A stretch of 64,000 bases of DNA, from positions 62,001 through 126,000 of the forward strand of contig NZ_JACHIK010000007.1 of the NCBI RefSeq assembly GCF_014203155.1, read 5' to 3'. How positions within the stretch are numbered: position 1 is the first letter of the stretch; each line of letters starts with the position of its first letter. Below are positions 37,468 to 48,207 of this stretch, in pieces. The position numbers and the translations under genes are program-made. Under the pieces are notes generated by a model. The model did no database searches, was not told the DNA's origin, and worked only from the letters and a program-made list of their open reading frames with translations. This DNA comes from Shinella fusca. Its GTDB lineage: Bacteria; Pseudomonadota; Alphaproteobacteria; Rhizobiales; Rhizobiaceae.

Positions 37468-38859
37468 ATGGCCCCCTTCCAGTTCATCGACCGGCCCTCT
37501 CCCTTCAACACGAAGGGCGGCAAGACGCTGCCGATCTTCGCGATCACGCCGGCCCATATCGAGACCGGGTCGATCGACCCGATCGCCCTCGACTGGGCGA
37601 AGAAGGCCGGCTTCAAGGCCGAATCGGGCGCGCTGCTGATGGTGCCGACGGCGGACGGGCATCTCGGCGGCGCGCTCTTCGGCCTCGGCAAGAACCCGTC
37701 CGACGCGCCGTTCCTGACGGGCAAGCTCGCCCGCACCCTGCCGGCCGGCGACTGGCATATCGAGACCGCACCGTTGACGGCCAACCGCCTCGCGCTCGGC
37801 TACGGCCTCGGCAGCTACCGCTTTGAGCGCTACAAGGCCGCCGCCGCCGAGGCGCCGACGCTGCTGATCCCAACGGACGCGGACGCCGCCGACATCAAGC
37901 GCCAGCTCGCCGGCGTGTTCCTTGCCCGCGACCTCGTCAACACGCCGACCAACGACATGGGCCCGGATGCGCTGGAAGACGTCTTCCGCGCGCTCGGCGA
38001 GCACTACAAGGCGAAGGTCTCCGTCATCGCGGGCGACGATCTGCTCAAGGAGAATTTTCCGCTCGTCCACACGGTCGGCCGCGCGGCCGCGCAGGCGCCG
38101 CGCCTCCTGGAACTGCGCTGGGGCAAGAAGGGCCACAAGCGCGTGACGCTCGTCGGCAAGGGCGTGACCTTCGATACTGGTGGCCTCGACATCAAGCCCG
38201 CCTCTTCCATGCTGCTGATGAAGAAGGACATGGGCGGGGCGGCGAACGTCATGGGCCTCGCCCTGATGATCATGGACGCCAAGCTGAAGGTGGACCTGCG
38301 GGTCCTCGTACCCGTCGTCGAGAATTCCATCTCGGCGAACGCCTTCCGCCCCGGCGACATCTATAGGAGCCGCAAGGGCCTCACCGTGCAGATCGACAAC
38401 ACCGACGCCGAGGGCCGGCTGATCCTTGCCGACGCGCTCGCCTATGCGGACGAGGAGGAAGCGGACCTCATCGTCGACATGGCGACGCTGACGGGTGCGG
38501 CGCGCGTCGCGCTCGGCCCGGACCTGCCGCCCTTCTTCACCGACGACGACGACCTTGCGCACGACCTTGCCGAGGCGAGCCTTTCGGTGGACGACCCGAT
38601 GTGGCGCATGCCGCTCTATGCCGGCTACGACAAGGACGTCTCCGCCCGCATCGCCGACCTCACCAACGCGCCCGCAGGCGGCATGGCCGGCTCGATCACC
38701 GCGGCGCTGTTCTTGAAGCGCTTCGTCACGCGCAACCGGCGCTGGGTGCATTTCGACATCTATGCCTGGGCACAGGCCGAGCGGCCGCATTCGCCGGTCG
38801 GCGGCGAGGCGCAGGCGATCCGCGCGCTCTACCACCACCTGCGCAAGGCGACCGCCTGA
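37468..38859 (+). CDS. Leucyl aminopeptidase family protein (M17)
   Basis: Cytosolic dinuclear-zinc aminopeptidase of 463 aa, the PepB-like short form. The signature NTDAEGRLILADALAY is complete. The metal ligands are in GVTFDTGGLDIKPA and MLLMKKDMGGAANV. The C-terminal region NAPAGGMAGSITAALFLKRF matches the family. Probable role: peptide turnover. ATG 37468 is chosen; a poor ribosome site (GCAAAGG) precedes it. It belongs to a different unit from tadD. Confidence 0.93.
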   Translation: MAPFQFIDRPSPFNTKGGKTLPIFAITPAHIETGSIDPIALDWAKKAGFKAESGALLMVPTADGHLGGALFGLGKNPSDAPFLTGKLARTLPAGDWHIETAPLTANRLALGYGLGSYRFERYKAAAAEAPTLLIPTDADAADIKRQLAGVFLARDLVNTPTNDMGPDALEDVFRALGEHYKAKVSVIAGDDLLKENFPLVHTVGRAAAQAPRLLELRWGKKGHKRVTLVGKGVTFDTGGLDIKPASSMLLMKKDMGGAANVMGLALMIMDAKLKVDLRVLVPVVENSISANAFRPGDIYRSRKGLTVQIDNTDAEGRLILADALAYADEEEADLIVDMATLTGAARVALGPDLPPFFTDDDDLAHDLAEASLSVDDPMWRMPLYAGYDKDVSARIADLTNAPAGGMAGSITAALFLKRFVTRNRRWVHFDIYAWAQAERPHSPVGGEAQAIRALYHHLRKATA

Positions 38860-38923
38860 CGGGACGCTTTCCTTCGGACGAACGATACGGTAGCGTAACG
38901 ACAGCCATTTGCCCGGAGGAGCC

Positions 38924-39274
38924 GTGCCGGTAGATCTCACCCCATCGCAGGCGCTCGGCCTCTGGCATGAGGTGACGCTGCAGCAGGTCCACGAGGACGG
39001 GCGCGACCTGACGCTGCGCCAGCTTGCCATCCTCCTGGAAATCTACCTCGTGCCGCCGCCGCATACCGTGCGGGGGCTGGCCGCCAGGCTCGGCGTCACC
39101 AAGCCGGTCATCACCCGCGCGCTCGACACGATGGGCGAGCAGGGGCTGGTGACGCGGATGCGCGACGAGCGCGACCGGCGCAACGTCGTCATCAAGCGCA
39201 CCGTGGACGGCGCGCTCTATCTCGAACGCCTCGGCGACCTCATCATCGCCGGAGGCCGCAAGCTCGCTCCGTGA
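38924..39274 (+). CDS. MarR family transcriptional regulator
   Basis: A 116-aa winged-helix regulator. The DNA-binding region reads VRGLAARLGVTKPVITRALD followed by the wing RMRDERDRRNVVIKRT. It begins at GTG 38924 with GGAGGA only four bases upstream; the spacing is short but the conserved protein start (VDLTPSQALGLWHEVTL) fits. It is followed eight bases later by an NlpC/P60 gene, with which it is probably co-transcribed. The ligand is unknown. Confidence 0.86.
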   Translation: MPVDLTPSQALGLWHEVTLQQVHEDGRDLTLRQLAILLEIYLVPPPHTVRGLAARLGVTKPVITRALDTMGEQGLVTRMRDERDRRNVVIKRTVDGALYLERLGDLIIAGGRKLAP

Positions 39275-39281
39275 GAAGACC

Positions 39282-40136
39282 ATGACCGCCTTGCCAGACC
39301 GCCGCCTCAATGCCTACCGCCCCGACCTCGCCGAGGAGGCCCTGCGCGGCACCGTCGACGCCGCCCGCTACGTCTCCGGCACGCCGGCAACGGTCTCGGA
39401 GCCCGTCGTGCCGCTGCGGCCCCGGCCTGACGAGGCGGCCGGCATCGACACGCAGGTGTTGTTCGGCGAGAGCGTCACCGTGCTCGACCGGACGGACGGC
39501 TGGGCCTGGGTGAAATCCGCCTTCGACGGCTATGTCGGCTATGTCCGCGAGACGGCGCTGGCGTCCGGGACGGGCGCGCCGACCCATGTCGTCGCCGTCC
39601 CCCGCACCTTCGCCTATACGGGCGCGGACCTGCGCACCCCCGCCGCCTTCGCCTTGTCGATCGGAAGCCGGCTAACGGTTGTCGGCGAGAGCGAGACGCG
39701 CGGGACGCGCTACCTCACGCTCGAGGGCGGCCGGTCGGTCGTCGCCGGCCATTGCCTACCGGCCGGCGCGCCGGCGAGCGAGGACTACGTCTCCGTCGCC
39801 ACCCGTTTCATCGAGACGCCCTATCTGTGGGGCGGGCGCTCGGGCTTCGGGATCGACTGCTCGGCCCTGGTGCAGCTTTCCATGATGATGACGGGCCGCA
39901 CGGCGCCACGCGATTCCGACATGCAGGCCGCCGGCCTCGGCACGCCCATCGAACGGGGCGAGCTGCATCGCGGCGACCTCGTCTTCTGGAAGGGGCATGT
40001 GGCGATCATGGAGGACGAGGCGACCATCGTCCACGCCAACGGCCACACGATGAGCGTGGCGCGCGAGAACCTCGACGCCGCCATCGCGCGCATCGGCTGG
40101 CTCTACGAGCAGCCGACGGGCTATCGCCGGCCCTGA
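39282..40136 (+). CDS. NlpC/P60 family peptidoglycan hydrolase with SH3 domains
   Basis: A 284-aa cysteine peptidase. The first 165 residues carry SH3-like segments (TQVLFGESVTVLDRTDGWAW and later VAVPRTFAYTG). The NlpC/P60 domain has the nucleophile in GIDCSALVQLSMMM and the His residues in GHVAIM and HANGH. It cleaves D-Glu-mDAP or related bonds in the wall peptide. No signal peptide is visible, so export may use another route or it may act on internalised muropeptides. It is translated right after the MarR gene. Confidence 0.9.
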   Translation: MTALPDRRLNAYRPDLAEEALRGTVDAARYVSGTPATVSEPVVPLRPRPDEAAGIDTQVLFGESVTVLDRTDGWAWVKSAFDGYVGYVRETALASGTGAPTHVVAVPRTFAYTGADLRTPAAFALSIGSRLTVVGESETRGTRYLTLEGGRSVVAGHCLPAGAPASEDYVSVATRFIETPYLWGGRSGFGIDCSALVQLSMMMTGRTAPRDSDMQAAGLGTPIERGELHRGDLVFWKGHVAIMEDEATIVHANGHTMSVARENLDAAIARIGWLYEQPTGYRRP

Positions 40137-40141
40137 ACGTC

Positions 40142-41101
40142 TCAGTAACCCGCGCTGCGGTCGACGAGATATTCCAGCGGCTTGCCGCTTTCCAGCCGCT
40201 CGATCTGCTCGCCGACATGGCGGAAGAGCGCCCCGACGTCGGAGGCGGCCGCGGCATGCGGCGTCAGGAACGCCTTGTCCATCGACCAGAGCGGGCTTTC
40301 GAGCGGCAGCGGCTCCTGCTCGAAGACGTCGAGCGAGGCGCCGTGCAGCGTGCCGTCGTTGAGGCTCGCGACGATGTCGGCCTCCACCTGGCTGCCGCCG
40401 CGCCCGCCGTTGACGAAGACCGGCGCGCCGAAGGGGCCCTTGCGGGAAAGGCGGGTGAAGAGGCCCGTGTTGAAGATGCCCTTCGTTTCCGGCGTCAGCG
40501 GCAGCAGGCCGACGAGGATGTCGGTCTTCGCCAGGAAGGCGTCGAGCCCGTTTTCATCATAGGTCTCGAAACCCTCGACCTTGCGGCCGCTCTTCGACCA
40601 GCCGATGACGTTGAAGCCGAGCGTCTTCAGCTTGGCCGCCGCATCCTGCCCGAGCACGCCGAAGCCCATGATGCCGATGGTGAACTCCTTCGCCTCCGGC
40701 TGGGCGAGCTCGCGCCAGACGCGCTTTTGCCGCTGCGCCTCGTAGGCCCGGTGCTGGCGCAGGTGCAGGAGGCATTGCAGGGCGACCCACTCGCTCATGC
40801 GCGTCGTCAGGGAGGGATCGACGAAGCGCACCAGCGGCACGTCCGGCAGGCCGGGCAGCGTCAGCACATGGTCGACGCCCGCGCCGCCGGAAAAGACGAC
40901 CTTCAGGTCCTTCGCCCGGGAGAAGAGGTCGGCGCCCGGCTTCCAGACCACGGCATAATCGATGCCGGAAAGGTCGCGGTTGCGGCTTGCCGGATGGAGG
41001 AGGTTGATCACCTCGCGGTCCGGGAAGGCGCCCTTGAGGGCGGCGGCGACCTGTTCCTGGTCGAATTTGAGATCGATGATGACCGGGCTTTTCGTCGGCA
41101 T
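40142..41101 (-). CDS. Glyoxylate/hydroxypyruvate reductase A-like 2-hydroxyacid dehydrogenase
   Basis: A 319-aa NAD(P)-dependent dehydrogenase of the GhrA type. The cofactor motif is GIMGFGVLGQDAAAKLKTLG. The catalytic residues are the Arg in NGGRGGSQVE, the Glu in FEQEP and the His in LTPHAAAASDVG. It is distinct from the longer GyaR-like enzyme at 9584. Probable role: reduction of glyoxylate and hydroxypyruvate. It converges on the NlpC/P60 gene with a gap of 5 bases and precedes the yej operon on the same strand. Confidence 0.88.
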   Translation of the reverse strand: MPTKSPVIIDLKFDQEQVAAALKGAFPDREVINLLHPASRNRDLSGIDYAVVWKPGADLFSRAKDLKVVFSGGAGVDHVLTLPGLPDVPLVRFVDPSLTTRMSEWVALQCLLHLRQHRAYEAQRQKRVWRELAQPEAKEFTIGIMGFGVLGQDAAAKLKTLGFNVIGWSKSGRKVEGFETYDENGLDAFLAKTDILVGLLPLTPETKGIFNTGLFTRLSRKGPFGAPVFVNGGRGGSQVEADIVASLNDGTLHGASLDVFEQEPLPLESPLWSMDKAFLTPHAAAASDVGALFRHVGEQIERLESGKPLEYLVDRSAGY

Positions 41102-41115
41102 GCTGGTTCCTGCTG

Positions 41116-42750
41116 CTATTGGCTGATCGTCTCGCTGCGGACGGCTTCGAGGTTGAAGGCGGCGGCCATCAGGGCCTTCGTGTAGGCTTCGCCCGGCCGC
41201 TCGATGATGTCGTTTGCCGGTCCCTTCTCCACCACGCGCCCGCTGCGCATGACGATGATGTCGTTGGCGAGCGCGCGCACGACCTTGAGGTCGTGGCTGA
41301 TGAAGAGATAGGCGAGGTTATGCTTCGCCTGAAGGTCGCGCAGGAGCTCGACGACCTGCGCCTGCACGCTCATGTCGAGCGCGGAGGTCGGCTCGTCCAG
41401 CATGACGAATTCGGGCTTCAGCACCATGGCGCGAGCGATCGCGATGCGCTGGCGCTGGCCGCCGGAGAATTCGTGCGGGTAGCGCCACCTTGTCGAAGGG
41501 TCGAGGCCGGTTTCCTCCAGCGCGGCGGCGACGCGATGGTCGCGCTCGGCCTCGGAAAGCGACGGCTCGTGGATCTTCAGGCCCTCCGCGACGATGTCGG
41601 CGACGGACATGCGCGGGGAGAGCGAGCCGTAGGGGTCCTGGAAGACGATCTGCATGCGCCGGCGCAAGGGCCGCATCTCGGCGAAGGTGCGCCCGGCGAT
41701 GTCCTGCCCGACGAAGGCGATGCGGCCCTTCGAGGAGATGAGCCGCGTCAGCGCAAGGCCGAGCGTCGTCTTGCCGGAGCCCGATTCGCCGACGACGCCG
41801 AGCGTGTGGCCGGCGCGCAGCTTGAGGTCGATGCCGTCGACGGCCTTCACATGCTCCACCACGCGGCGGAGAAAACCGGCCTTGATCGGGAACCAGACCT
41901 TCACGTCCTCCGCCTCGATGACGACGGGCTGGCTGTCGTCCGCGGGCCGCGGCGCGCCCTTCGGCTCGGCGGCGAGCAGGTGGCGCGTATAGGCGTGCTG
42001 CGGGTTGGTGAAGATCTCCTCGACCGGGCCGGTCTCGACGATCTGCCCCCTGGTCATCACGCAGACCCGGTCGGCGAACTTGCGCACGATGCCGAGGTCG
42101 TGGGTGATGAAGAGCATGGACATGCCGTGCTCTTCCTTGAGGTTTTTCAGGAGTTCGAGGATCTGCGCCTGCACGGTGACGTCGAGCGCCGTGGTCGGCT
42201 CGTCGGCGATCAGCAGTTCCGGGCGGTTGGCGAGCGCCATCGCGATCATCACGCGCTGGCGCTGGCCGCCGGAAAGCTCGTGCGGATAGGCGGCGAGCCG
42301 CTTTTCCGGCTCGCGGATGCCGACCTGGTTGAGCAGTTCGAGGATTTTCACGCGCGCGGCGGGGCCCTCGATGTCCTGGTGGAGCTTCAGGATCTCGCCG
42401 ATCTGCCGCTCGATGGAGTGCAGCGGATTGAGCGAGGTCATCGGCTCCTGGAAGATCATGGTGATGTCGTTGCCGCGCACCGCGCGCAGCTCGGCATCGG
42501 AGGCGGAAAGGAGGTCCCTGCCGTTGAAGACGATCTCGCCGGAGGGGTGGCTAGCGGCGGGATAGGGAAGGAGCTTCAGGATCGAGTTCGCCGTCACCGA
42601 CTTGCCGGAGCCCGATTCGCCGACCAGCGCCACGACCTCGCCGCGCCGGATGTCGAAGGAGACGCGGTCGACGGCGAGCGACGTGTTGCCGCCCTGATGG
42701 AAGGCGACGGAGAGATCGCGGACGGAGAGGATGGTTTCGGGAGCGCTCAC
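41116..42750 (-). CDS. yejF: Peptide ABC transporter ATP-binding protein YejF (two ABC domains)
   Basis: A 544-aa double ATPase energising oligopeptide import. Each half has Walker A (GESGSGKSV and GESGSGKTT), a signature (LSGGQRQRV and FSGGQRQRI) and Walker B with the catalytic Glu (LLIADEPTT and VMLDEPTS). Each half ends in an oligopeptide-transporter C-terminal region. The start is GTG 42750, overlapping the yejE stop (GTGA). It is the last gene of yejABEF. Confidence 0.95.
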   Translation of the reverse strand: MSAPETILSVRDLSVAFHQGGNTSLAVDRVSFDIRRGEVVALVGESGSGKSVTANSILKLLPYPAASHPSGEIVFNGRDLLSASDAELRAVRGNDITMIFQEPMTSLNPLHSIERQIGEILKLHQDIEGPAARVKILELLNQVGIREPEKRLAAYPHELSGGQRQRVMIAMALANRPELLIADEPTTALDVTVQAQILELLKNLKEEHGMSMLFITHDLGIVRKFADRVCVMTRGQIVETGPVEEIFTNPQHAYTRHLLAAEPKGAPRPADDSQPVVIEAEDVKVWFPIKAGFLRRVVEHVKAVDGIDLKLRAGHTLGVVGESGSGKTTLGLALTRLISSKGRIAFVGQDIAGRTFAEMRPLRRRMQIVFQDPYGSLSPRMSVADIVAEGLKIHEPSLSEAERDHRVAAALEETGLDPSTRWRYPHEFSGGQRQRIAIARAMVLKPEFVMLDEPTSALDMSVQAQVVELLRDLQAKHNLAYLFISHDLKVVRALANDIIVMRSGRVVEKGPANDIIERPGEAYTKALMAAAFNLEAVRSETISQ

Positions 42751-43886
42751 CGGAAGGTCTTCCTCGGATCGAAGGCGTCGCGCGTCGCCTCGCCGACGAA
42801 GATCAGCAGCGACAGCATGAGGGACATGACGACGAAGGCGGTAAGGCCGAGCCACGGCGCCTGGAGGTTCTCCTTGCCCTGCGCGATCAGCTCGCCGAGC
42901 GACGGCGAGCCCGGCGGCATGCCGAAGCCGAGGAAATCGAGCGAGGTCAGCGTGGTGATCGAGCCGGAGAGGATGAAGGGCAGGAAGGTGAGGGTGGCGA
43001 CCATGGCATTCGGCAAGAGGTGCCGCGTCATGATCGTCGCATTGCCGACGCCGAGCGCCCGCGCCGCCCTGACATACTCGAAGTTGCGTGCGCGCAAAAA
43101 TTCCGCGCGCACCACGCCGACGAAGCCGACCCAGGAGAAGAGCAGCATGATGCCGAGCAGGATCCAGAAGCCGGGCGGCAGGATGGCGGCGATGATGAGG
43201 AGGATGTAAAGCACCGGCATCGAGGACCATATCTCGATGAAGCGCTGCATCAGGAGGTCCGTCCAGCCGCCGAAATAGCCCTGCACGGCGCCGGCCGAAA
43301 CCCCGACGACCGCCGAGCAGATCGTCAGTGCCAGGCCGAAGAGCACCGAGATACGGAAGCCGTAGATGACGCGGGCGAGAACGTCGCGCGCCTGGTCATC
43401 GGTGCCCAGCCAGTTGAGGTTGTGCCAGTTGCAGTTGGGATCCGCCGCACCGTCCGGATAGCCGGCGCAACGCTCTTCTCCGCCCATCAGCCAGAAGGGC
43501 GGCGTCGGCGCGGAATGGGGGATGTTGGAATTGGTGGTGCTGTAGGAATAGCGGATCGGCGGCCAGATCATCCAGCCGTTCGCCTCGATCTCGTCGGTGA
43601 TGAAATCGGAGCGGTAGTCGGTCTCGGCGAGGAACCCGCCGAACTTTTCCTCCGGATAGTCGATCACGACGGGAAAGAGCAGCTCGCCCTTGTAGGAGGC
43701 GAGGATCGGCCGGTCGTTGGCGATGAATTCGGCAAAGAGGCTGAGGACGAAGATGACGAGGAAGATCCACAGCGACCAGTAGCCGCGCCGGTTCGCCCGG
43801 AAATTCTCCCAGCGCCGCCTGTTGGTCGGCGAGAGCAGGCCCTTCCGCGGGGGAGCGACGGGGGGCGTGTCCGTGACGGCGCTCAT
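42747..43886 (-). CDS. yejE: Peptide ABC transporter permease YejE
   Basis: A 379-aa membrane protein of the DppC/YejE type. A cytoplasmic N-terminus and one helix (SLWIFLVIFVLSLFAEF) precede a large periplasmic insertion (about 60-160), as in YejE. The permease core has the EAA-like loop ALGVGNATIMTRHLLPNAMV, and six helices in total. The start overlaps the yejB stop (TGATG), so translation is coupled. Confidence 0.94.
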   Translation of the reverse strand: MSAVTDTPPVAPPRKGLLSPTNRRRWENFRANRRGYWSLWIFLVIFVLSLFAEFIANDRPILASYKGELLFPVVIDYPEEKFGGFLAETDYRSDFITDEIEANGWMIWPPIRYSYSTTNSNIPHSAPTPPFWLMGGEERCAGYPDGAADPNCNWHNLNWLGTDDQARDVLARVIYGFRISVLFGLALTICSAVVGVSAGAVQGYFGGWTDLLMQRFIEIWSSMPVLYILLIIAAILPPGFWILLGIMLLFSWVGFVGVVRAEFLRARNFEYVRAARALGVGNATIMTRHLLPNAMVATLTFLPFILSGSITTLTSLDFLGFGMPPGSPSLGELIAQGKENLQAPWLGLTAFVVMSLMLSLLIFVGEATRDAFDPRKTFR

Positions 43887-44962
43887 CACACGTCCCTCCG
43901 CTCGAAGTCGATGCGCGGGTCGACCCAGGTATAGATGAGGTCGGAGACGAGGGAGACGACGAGGCCCATCAGCGAGAAGATGAAGAGCGTGGCGAAGACG
44001 ATCGGATAGTCGCGCCGGACGATGGAATCGTAGCCGAGCCGGCCGAGCCCGTCGAGCGAGAAGATATATTCGATGAGCAGCGAGCCGGTGAAGAAGGCCG
44101 AGATGAAGGCGCCCGGAAAGCCGGCGATGATGATCAGCATGGCGTTGCGGAAGACATGGCGGTAGAGCACCTGGCTCTCGGTGAGGCCTTTCGCGCGCGC
44201 CGTCGTCACATACTGCTTCTTGATCTCGTCGATGAAGGAGTTCTTCGTCAGAAGCGTCGTCGTCGCGAAGGCGGAGAGCAGCAGCGTGATCAGCGGCAGC
44301 GTCATGTGCCACATGTAGTCGAGCGGCTTCTGCCACCAGGAAAGGCTGTCGAAATTGTCCGAGACGATACCGCGCAGCGGGAACCAGTCGAGGAACGAGC
44401 CACCGGCGAAGAGCACGATCAGAAGGATGCCGAAAAGGAAGCTCGGCACGGCATAGCCGACGATGATGATGCCGGAGGTCCACACGTCGAAGGCCGAGCC
44501 GTCCTTCACCGCCTTCTTGATGCCGAGCGGAATGGAGATGGCATAGGAGAAGATGAGGATCCACACGCCGAGCGAGATGGAGACCGGCATTTTCTGCGCG
44601 ATGAGGTCGACCACCGAGGTATTGCGGAAGAAGCTCTCGCCGAAGTCGAAGCGCATATAGTCCCACATCATCGTCAGGAAGCGCTCGAGCGGCGGCTTGT
44701 CGAAGCCGAACTGCTTTTCCAGCTTGGCGATGAATTCGGGATCGAGGCCGCGCGCGCCGCGATAGGCGCCGTCGCCTCCGGTCTCCTGCGTCATGTCCGT
44801 GCCGCCGGAGAGCCGGTCGCCGGAGCCCTGGCTGGTGAGGTCGGCGATGACCTGCTCGACGGGGCCGCCCGGTGCGAACTGCACGATGGCGAAGGAGATC
44901 GCCATGATGCCGAAGATCGTCGGGATCATCAGCAGCAGGCGGCGCAGGATATAGGCGCCCAT
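43886..44962 (-). CDS. yejB: Peptide ABC transporter permease YejB
   Basis: A 358-aa inner-membrane permease. The N-terminal helix is [20 protein letters not shown], typical of DppB/YejB, with the periplasmic stretch at about 45-130. The EAA loop is [20 protein letters not shown], with five further helices. ATG 44962 is chosen by homology; a longer in-frame start at 45145 is rejected because it runs through the intergenic region. yejE follows with overlapping codons. Confidence 0.94.
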   Translation of the reverse strand: MGAYILRRLLLMIPTIFGIMAISFAIVQFAPGGPVEQVIADLTSQGSGDRLSGGTDMTQETGGDGAYRGARGLDPEFIAKLEKQFGFDKPPLERFLTMMWDYMRFDFGESFFRNTSVVDLIAQKMPVSISLGVWILIFSYAISIPLGIKKAVKDGSAFDVWTSGIIIVGYAVPSFLFGILLIVLFAGGSFLDWFPLRGIVSDNFDSLSWWQKPLDYMWHMTLPLITLLLSAFATTTLLTKNSFIDEIKKQYVTTARAKGLTESQVLYRHVFRNAMLIIIAGFPGAFISAFFTGSLLIEYIFSLDGLGRLGYDSIVRRDYPIVFATLFIFSLMGLVVSLVSDLIYTWVDPRIDFERRDV

Positions 44963-45043
44963 CAGCGCCCGCCCGCCGGCGCGTGCCGCCGGTCTTTCCG
45001 TCTTGGCCCAGTCCTGTCGGTCAAGCCCAACCCTTCCGTTCTG

Positions 45044-45059
45044 CCGCCGCGCGCGGCGG
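45044..45059. other. Palindromic hairpin between yejA and yejB
   Basis: CCGCCGCGCGCGGCGG is a perfect 16-base palindrome in the 151-base gap. Hairpins between a binding-protein gene and its permeases often stabilise the upstream mRNA. Nothing else is seen in this gap. Confidence 0.5.
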
Positions 45060-45113
45060 TGATTCGTTCCCGCCCATATGGAGCCGAGGACGCCGCACGG
45101 CGCAAGCCCCGGC

Positions 45114-46961
45114 TCATTTGCCGGCGTTCTTCGACCACCAGACATCCGGGAAGCCGAGCCCGTAATAGGGCAGTTCCTGCGGCCGGGCGAGCTGCTTCCA
45201 GTAGGCGATGTTGATCGTCTTGGAATAGAAGAGCGGGATGACGTAGTGGTGGGCGAGGAGCACGCGGTCGAGCGCCCGGGTCGTCGCCACCAGCTCGTCG
45301 CGGTTCGGCGCGAAGACGATCTTCTTGATCAGCTCGTCGATGGCCGGATCGGCGATGCCGGCATAGTTCTTCGAGCCTTCCTGCCCGACCGAGGACGAGC
45401 CCCAGTAGTCGCTCTGCTCGTTGCCGGGCACCAGCGACTGCGCCCAGATGCCGTAGATCATGTCGTAGTCGAAGCTGCGCACGCGGTTGGTGTATTGCGA
45501 GGCGTCGACCGTGCGGATGCGCGCGTCGATGCCGATCTTCTTCACGCTGTTGACGAAGGGCGTCACCGTCCGCTCGAAGGAGGGATTGGAGAGCAGGATC
45601 TCGAAGCCGAAGGGTTTGCCCGTCTTCGTCTCCACCAGCTTGTTGCCCTTGAGCTCGTAGCCGGCCTCCTTGAAGAGCGTGAGCGCCTTGCGCAGGTTCT
45701 CGCGCACCTTCTGCGGGTCGCCGTTGACGGGGTTTGTGTAGGGCGTCGTGAAGACCTCGGCGGGGACCTTGTCCTTCAGCCCTTCGAGGATTTCCTTCTC
45801 GCGGCCCTCCGGCAGGCCGGAAGAGGCGAGCTCCGTACCCCAGAAATAACTGTCGACGCGCTGGTAGGCGTTGTGGGCGAGGTTGCGGTTGAGGTCCTCG
45901 AAATCGAAGGCGTAGTTCAGCGCCTCGCGCACGCGCTGGTCCTTGAACTGCTCGCGCCGGAGGTTCGGCACGAAGGCCTGCATGACGCCGGTGGCGCGGC
46001 GCGGGTTCTCGATCTGCTCGCGCACCACGCGCCCGTCCTGCATGGCCGGGAAATCATAGGCCGTCGCCCAGTGGCTGGCGCTGTTGTCCTGGTAGAAATC
46101 GACGTTTCCGGCGCGGAAGGCCTCGAACTCCACGTTCTTGTCACCGAAGAACGTATAGGTGATCGTGCCGAAATTGTTCTGGCCGACATTCACGTTGAGG
46201 TCCTTGCCCCAGTAGTCGTCGCGCAGCTCGAAGCGGATGGAGCCGCCGGCCTGGAAGGAGGCGATCCTGTACGGCCCGGAGCCCATCACCGGCTCCAGCG
46301 TCGTGCGGGCGATATCGCGCTTGTTGCCCTTGGCGTCGGTGCCCTCCCACCAGTGTTTCGGGATGATCGGGAACTGGCCGAGGATATTGGGCAGCTCGTG
46401 GTTGTTCGTCTCGTCGAAGCGGAAGGTGACGTCGCGCTCGCCGGTCTTTTCGGCCGAAACGACGTGGCGGTAATAGTTGGCGAAGAGCGGATTGTGCGCC
46501 TTCACCATGTCGAAGGAATAGACGACGTCCTCGGGTGTCACCGGCTGGCCGTCCGCCCATTTCGCCTCCGCCCTGAGGCGGAAGGTGGCGGAGGAGATGT
46601 CGTCGGGATAGGAAACGCCCTCGGCGAGCAGGCCGTAGGCGGCGGTGATCTCGTCCTCGGCCGATTTCAGCAGCGTGTCGAAGACGAGCGAGGTCACGCC
46701 CGTCGCCGCCTCGCCCTTGGCGAGGACCGGGTTGAACGTGTCGTAGGTGCCGGTTTCCGAAAGCTTCAGCTCGCCGCCCTTCGGCGCGTCGGGATTGGCA
46801 TAGTCGAAATGGGCAAAGCCGTCCGGGTGTTTCAATTCGCCGATCGTGGAAATGCCGGTGCGCCAGACGGGCGCCGCATCCTCGGCCCTTGCGCCCTGTG
46901 CCCCCGTGGCGCAAAGCCCGAGGGCGACCGCGAATACGACTCTTGCGAAGGCTGCCTGCAT
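45114..46961 (-). CDS. yejA: Periplasmic peptide-binding protein YejA
   Basis: A 615-aa SBP_bac_5-family binding protein. The signal peptide [17 protein letters not shown] ends near ARAED. The core has [20 protein letters not shown] and [11 protein letters not shown]-type family phrases, with a long C-terminus ending SKNAGK. YejABEF imports oligopeptides and in E. coli microcin C. ATG 46961 is chosen; ATG 46985 (eight residues longer) is possible. It is the first gene of the yejA-B-E-F unit. Confidence 0.94.
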   Translation of the reverse strand: MQAAFARVVFAVALGLCATGAQGARAEDAAPVWRTGISTIGELKHPDGFAHFDYANPDAPKGGELKLSETGTYDTFNPVLAKGEAATGVTSLVFDTLLKSAEDEITAAYGLLAEGVSYPDDISSATFRLRAEAKWADGQPVTPEDVVYSFDMVKAHNPLFANYYRHVVSAEKTGERDVTFRFDETNNHELPNILGQFPIIPKHWWEGTDAKGNKRDIARTTLEPVMGSGPYRIASFQAGGSIRFELRDDYWGKDLNVNVGQNNFGTITYTFFGDKNVEFEAFRAGNVDFYQDNSASHWATAYDFPAMQDGRVVREQIENPRRATGVMQAFVPNLRREQFKDQRVREALNYAFDFEDLNRNLAHNAYQRVDSYFWGTELASSGLPEGREKEILEGLKDKVPAEVFTTPYTNPVNGDPQKVRENLRKALTLFKEAGYELKGNKLVETKTGKPFGFEILLSNPSFERTVTPFVNSVKKIGIDARIRTVDASQYTNRVRSFDYDMIYGIWAQSLVPGNEQSDYWGSSSVGQEGSKNYAGIADPAIDELIKKIVFAPNRDELVATTRALDRVLLAHHYVIPLFYSKTINIAYWKQLARPQELPYYGLGFPDVWWSKNAGK

Positions 46962-47139
46962 ATGCCCGTTCCCTTTCGTTGCCATGCCGAAGCATGGGCG
47001 AGAGAATAGGCAAAATCCGGGCAATTGACAGCCTGCCATCAAAGCGGCGGTTTTTGCCGCACCTATGGGGGCCGATTCACGACTGCGAAAGGATGATCCT
47101 TTAACCTTTCGCAACGATTGCGACTTTCGAGACCGGACA

Positions 47140-48207
47140 ATGCCTGCGCATCTTCCCCTTTCCCGCCTGAAAACCTCTCTTGCCGCCGCCCTGGCGCTCG
47201 CGACTCTCGCAAGCCCGCTTGCGGCAGAGGAGCGTCCCGCCAGGGAGCTCTTCGGCGCCCAGCGCCTGCCGGCGAAGATGGTCACGAGCCCCTACGGCTC
47301 CTATGCAAGGGGCTGCATCGCCGGTGCCGTGGCGATCCCCACGGACGGGCCGACCTGGCAGGCGATGCGCCTTTCGCGCAACCGCCGCTGGGGACACCCG
47401 GCCATGATCGCGCTCATCGAGCGGTTCTCGCAGGATGCGCGCAGCAAGATCGGCTGGCCGGGGCTTCTCCTCGGCGACATCTCCCAACCGCGCGGCGGGC
47501 CGATGCTGAACGGCCATGCCTCCCACCAGGTCGGGCTCGATGCCGACATCTGGTTCACGCCGATGCCGGACCATCGCATGTCCGCCGCCGAGCGGGAGGC
47601 GCTGCCCTTCACCTCCATGCTCGACAAGAGCAAGTTCCTGACTGTCGATCCGCGCCGCTGGACCGAGACCCGCGCGCGCCTCGTCATGATGGCGGCGAGC
47701 TATCCTGAGGTCGAGCGCGTCTTCGTCAATCCGGCGATCAAGAAGAAGCTCTGCGAGACCTGGCGGGGCGACCGCTCGGCACTCGGCAAGGTGCGGCCGA
47801 TCTACGGCCACGACGAGCATTTCCACATCCGCATCAAGTGCCCGGAGGGCGCGGCCGGCTGCAAGCCGCAGGCCAAGGTGCCGCCGGGCGACGGCTGCGA
47901 CGCCTCGCTCGCCTGGTGGTTCACCAAGGAGCCCTGGGCAAAGCCCAAGCCGAAGAAGGACGCCAAGCCCGTCAAGCCGCATTTCGTCACGCTCTCCGAC
48001 CTGCCGAAGGCGTGCAGCGCGGTGCTGGCGAGCGATTCGCCCGCGTCCGAGGCGGAAGCGACCTATCGCGGCAACGGCGGCACGTCGACGGCGCTCGCCT
48101 TCTCCGCCGGGGCGGACGATGCGGGCCTTGCCGCCGGCATGGCGATGGACGCGGCGGTCGGCCTGCCGGCCATCGTGCCGATCCCGATCCCGCGTCCCAT
48201 CCAGTAA
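47140..48207 (+). CDS. mepA: Penicillin-insensitive murein endopeptidase MepA (M74)
   Basis: Periplasmic zinc endopeptidase of 355 aa that cuts D-Ala-mDAP and mDAP-mDAP cross-links. The signal peptide runs to about residue 29 (ASPLAAEE). The LAS-type zinc motif is HASHQVGLDADIWF, with HDEHFHIRIKC supplying further ligands. A C-terminal tail beyond about 270 (Pro/Lys-rich, then low complexity ending IPIPRPIQ) is longer than in E. coli. It is divergent from yejA. Confidence 0.94.
   Translation: MPAHLPLSRLKTSLAAALALATLASPLAAEERPARELFGAQRLPAKMVTSPYGSYARGCIAGAVAIPTDGPTWQAMRLSRNRRWGHPAMIALIERFSQDARSKIGWPGLLLGDISQPRGGPMLNGHASHQVGLDADIWFTPMPDHRMSAAEREALPFTSMLDKSKFLTVDPRRWTETRARLVMMAASYPEVERVFVNPAIKKKLCETWRGDRSALGKVRPIYGHDEHFHIRIKCPEGAAGCKPQAKVPPGDGCDASLAWWFTKEPWAKPKPKKDAKPVKPHFVTLSDLPKACSAVLASDSPASEAEATYRGNGGTSTALAFSAGADDAGLAAGMAMDAAVGLPAIVPIPIPRPIQ

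Noticed and set aside
42751-43230. N-terminal extension of yejF
   Set aside because: It lies in another frame of yejE; GTG 42750 with GTGA overlap matches the operon style.
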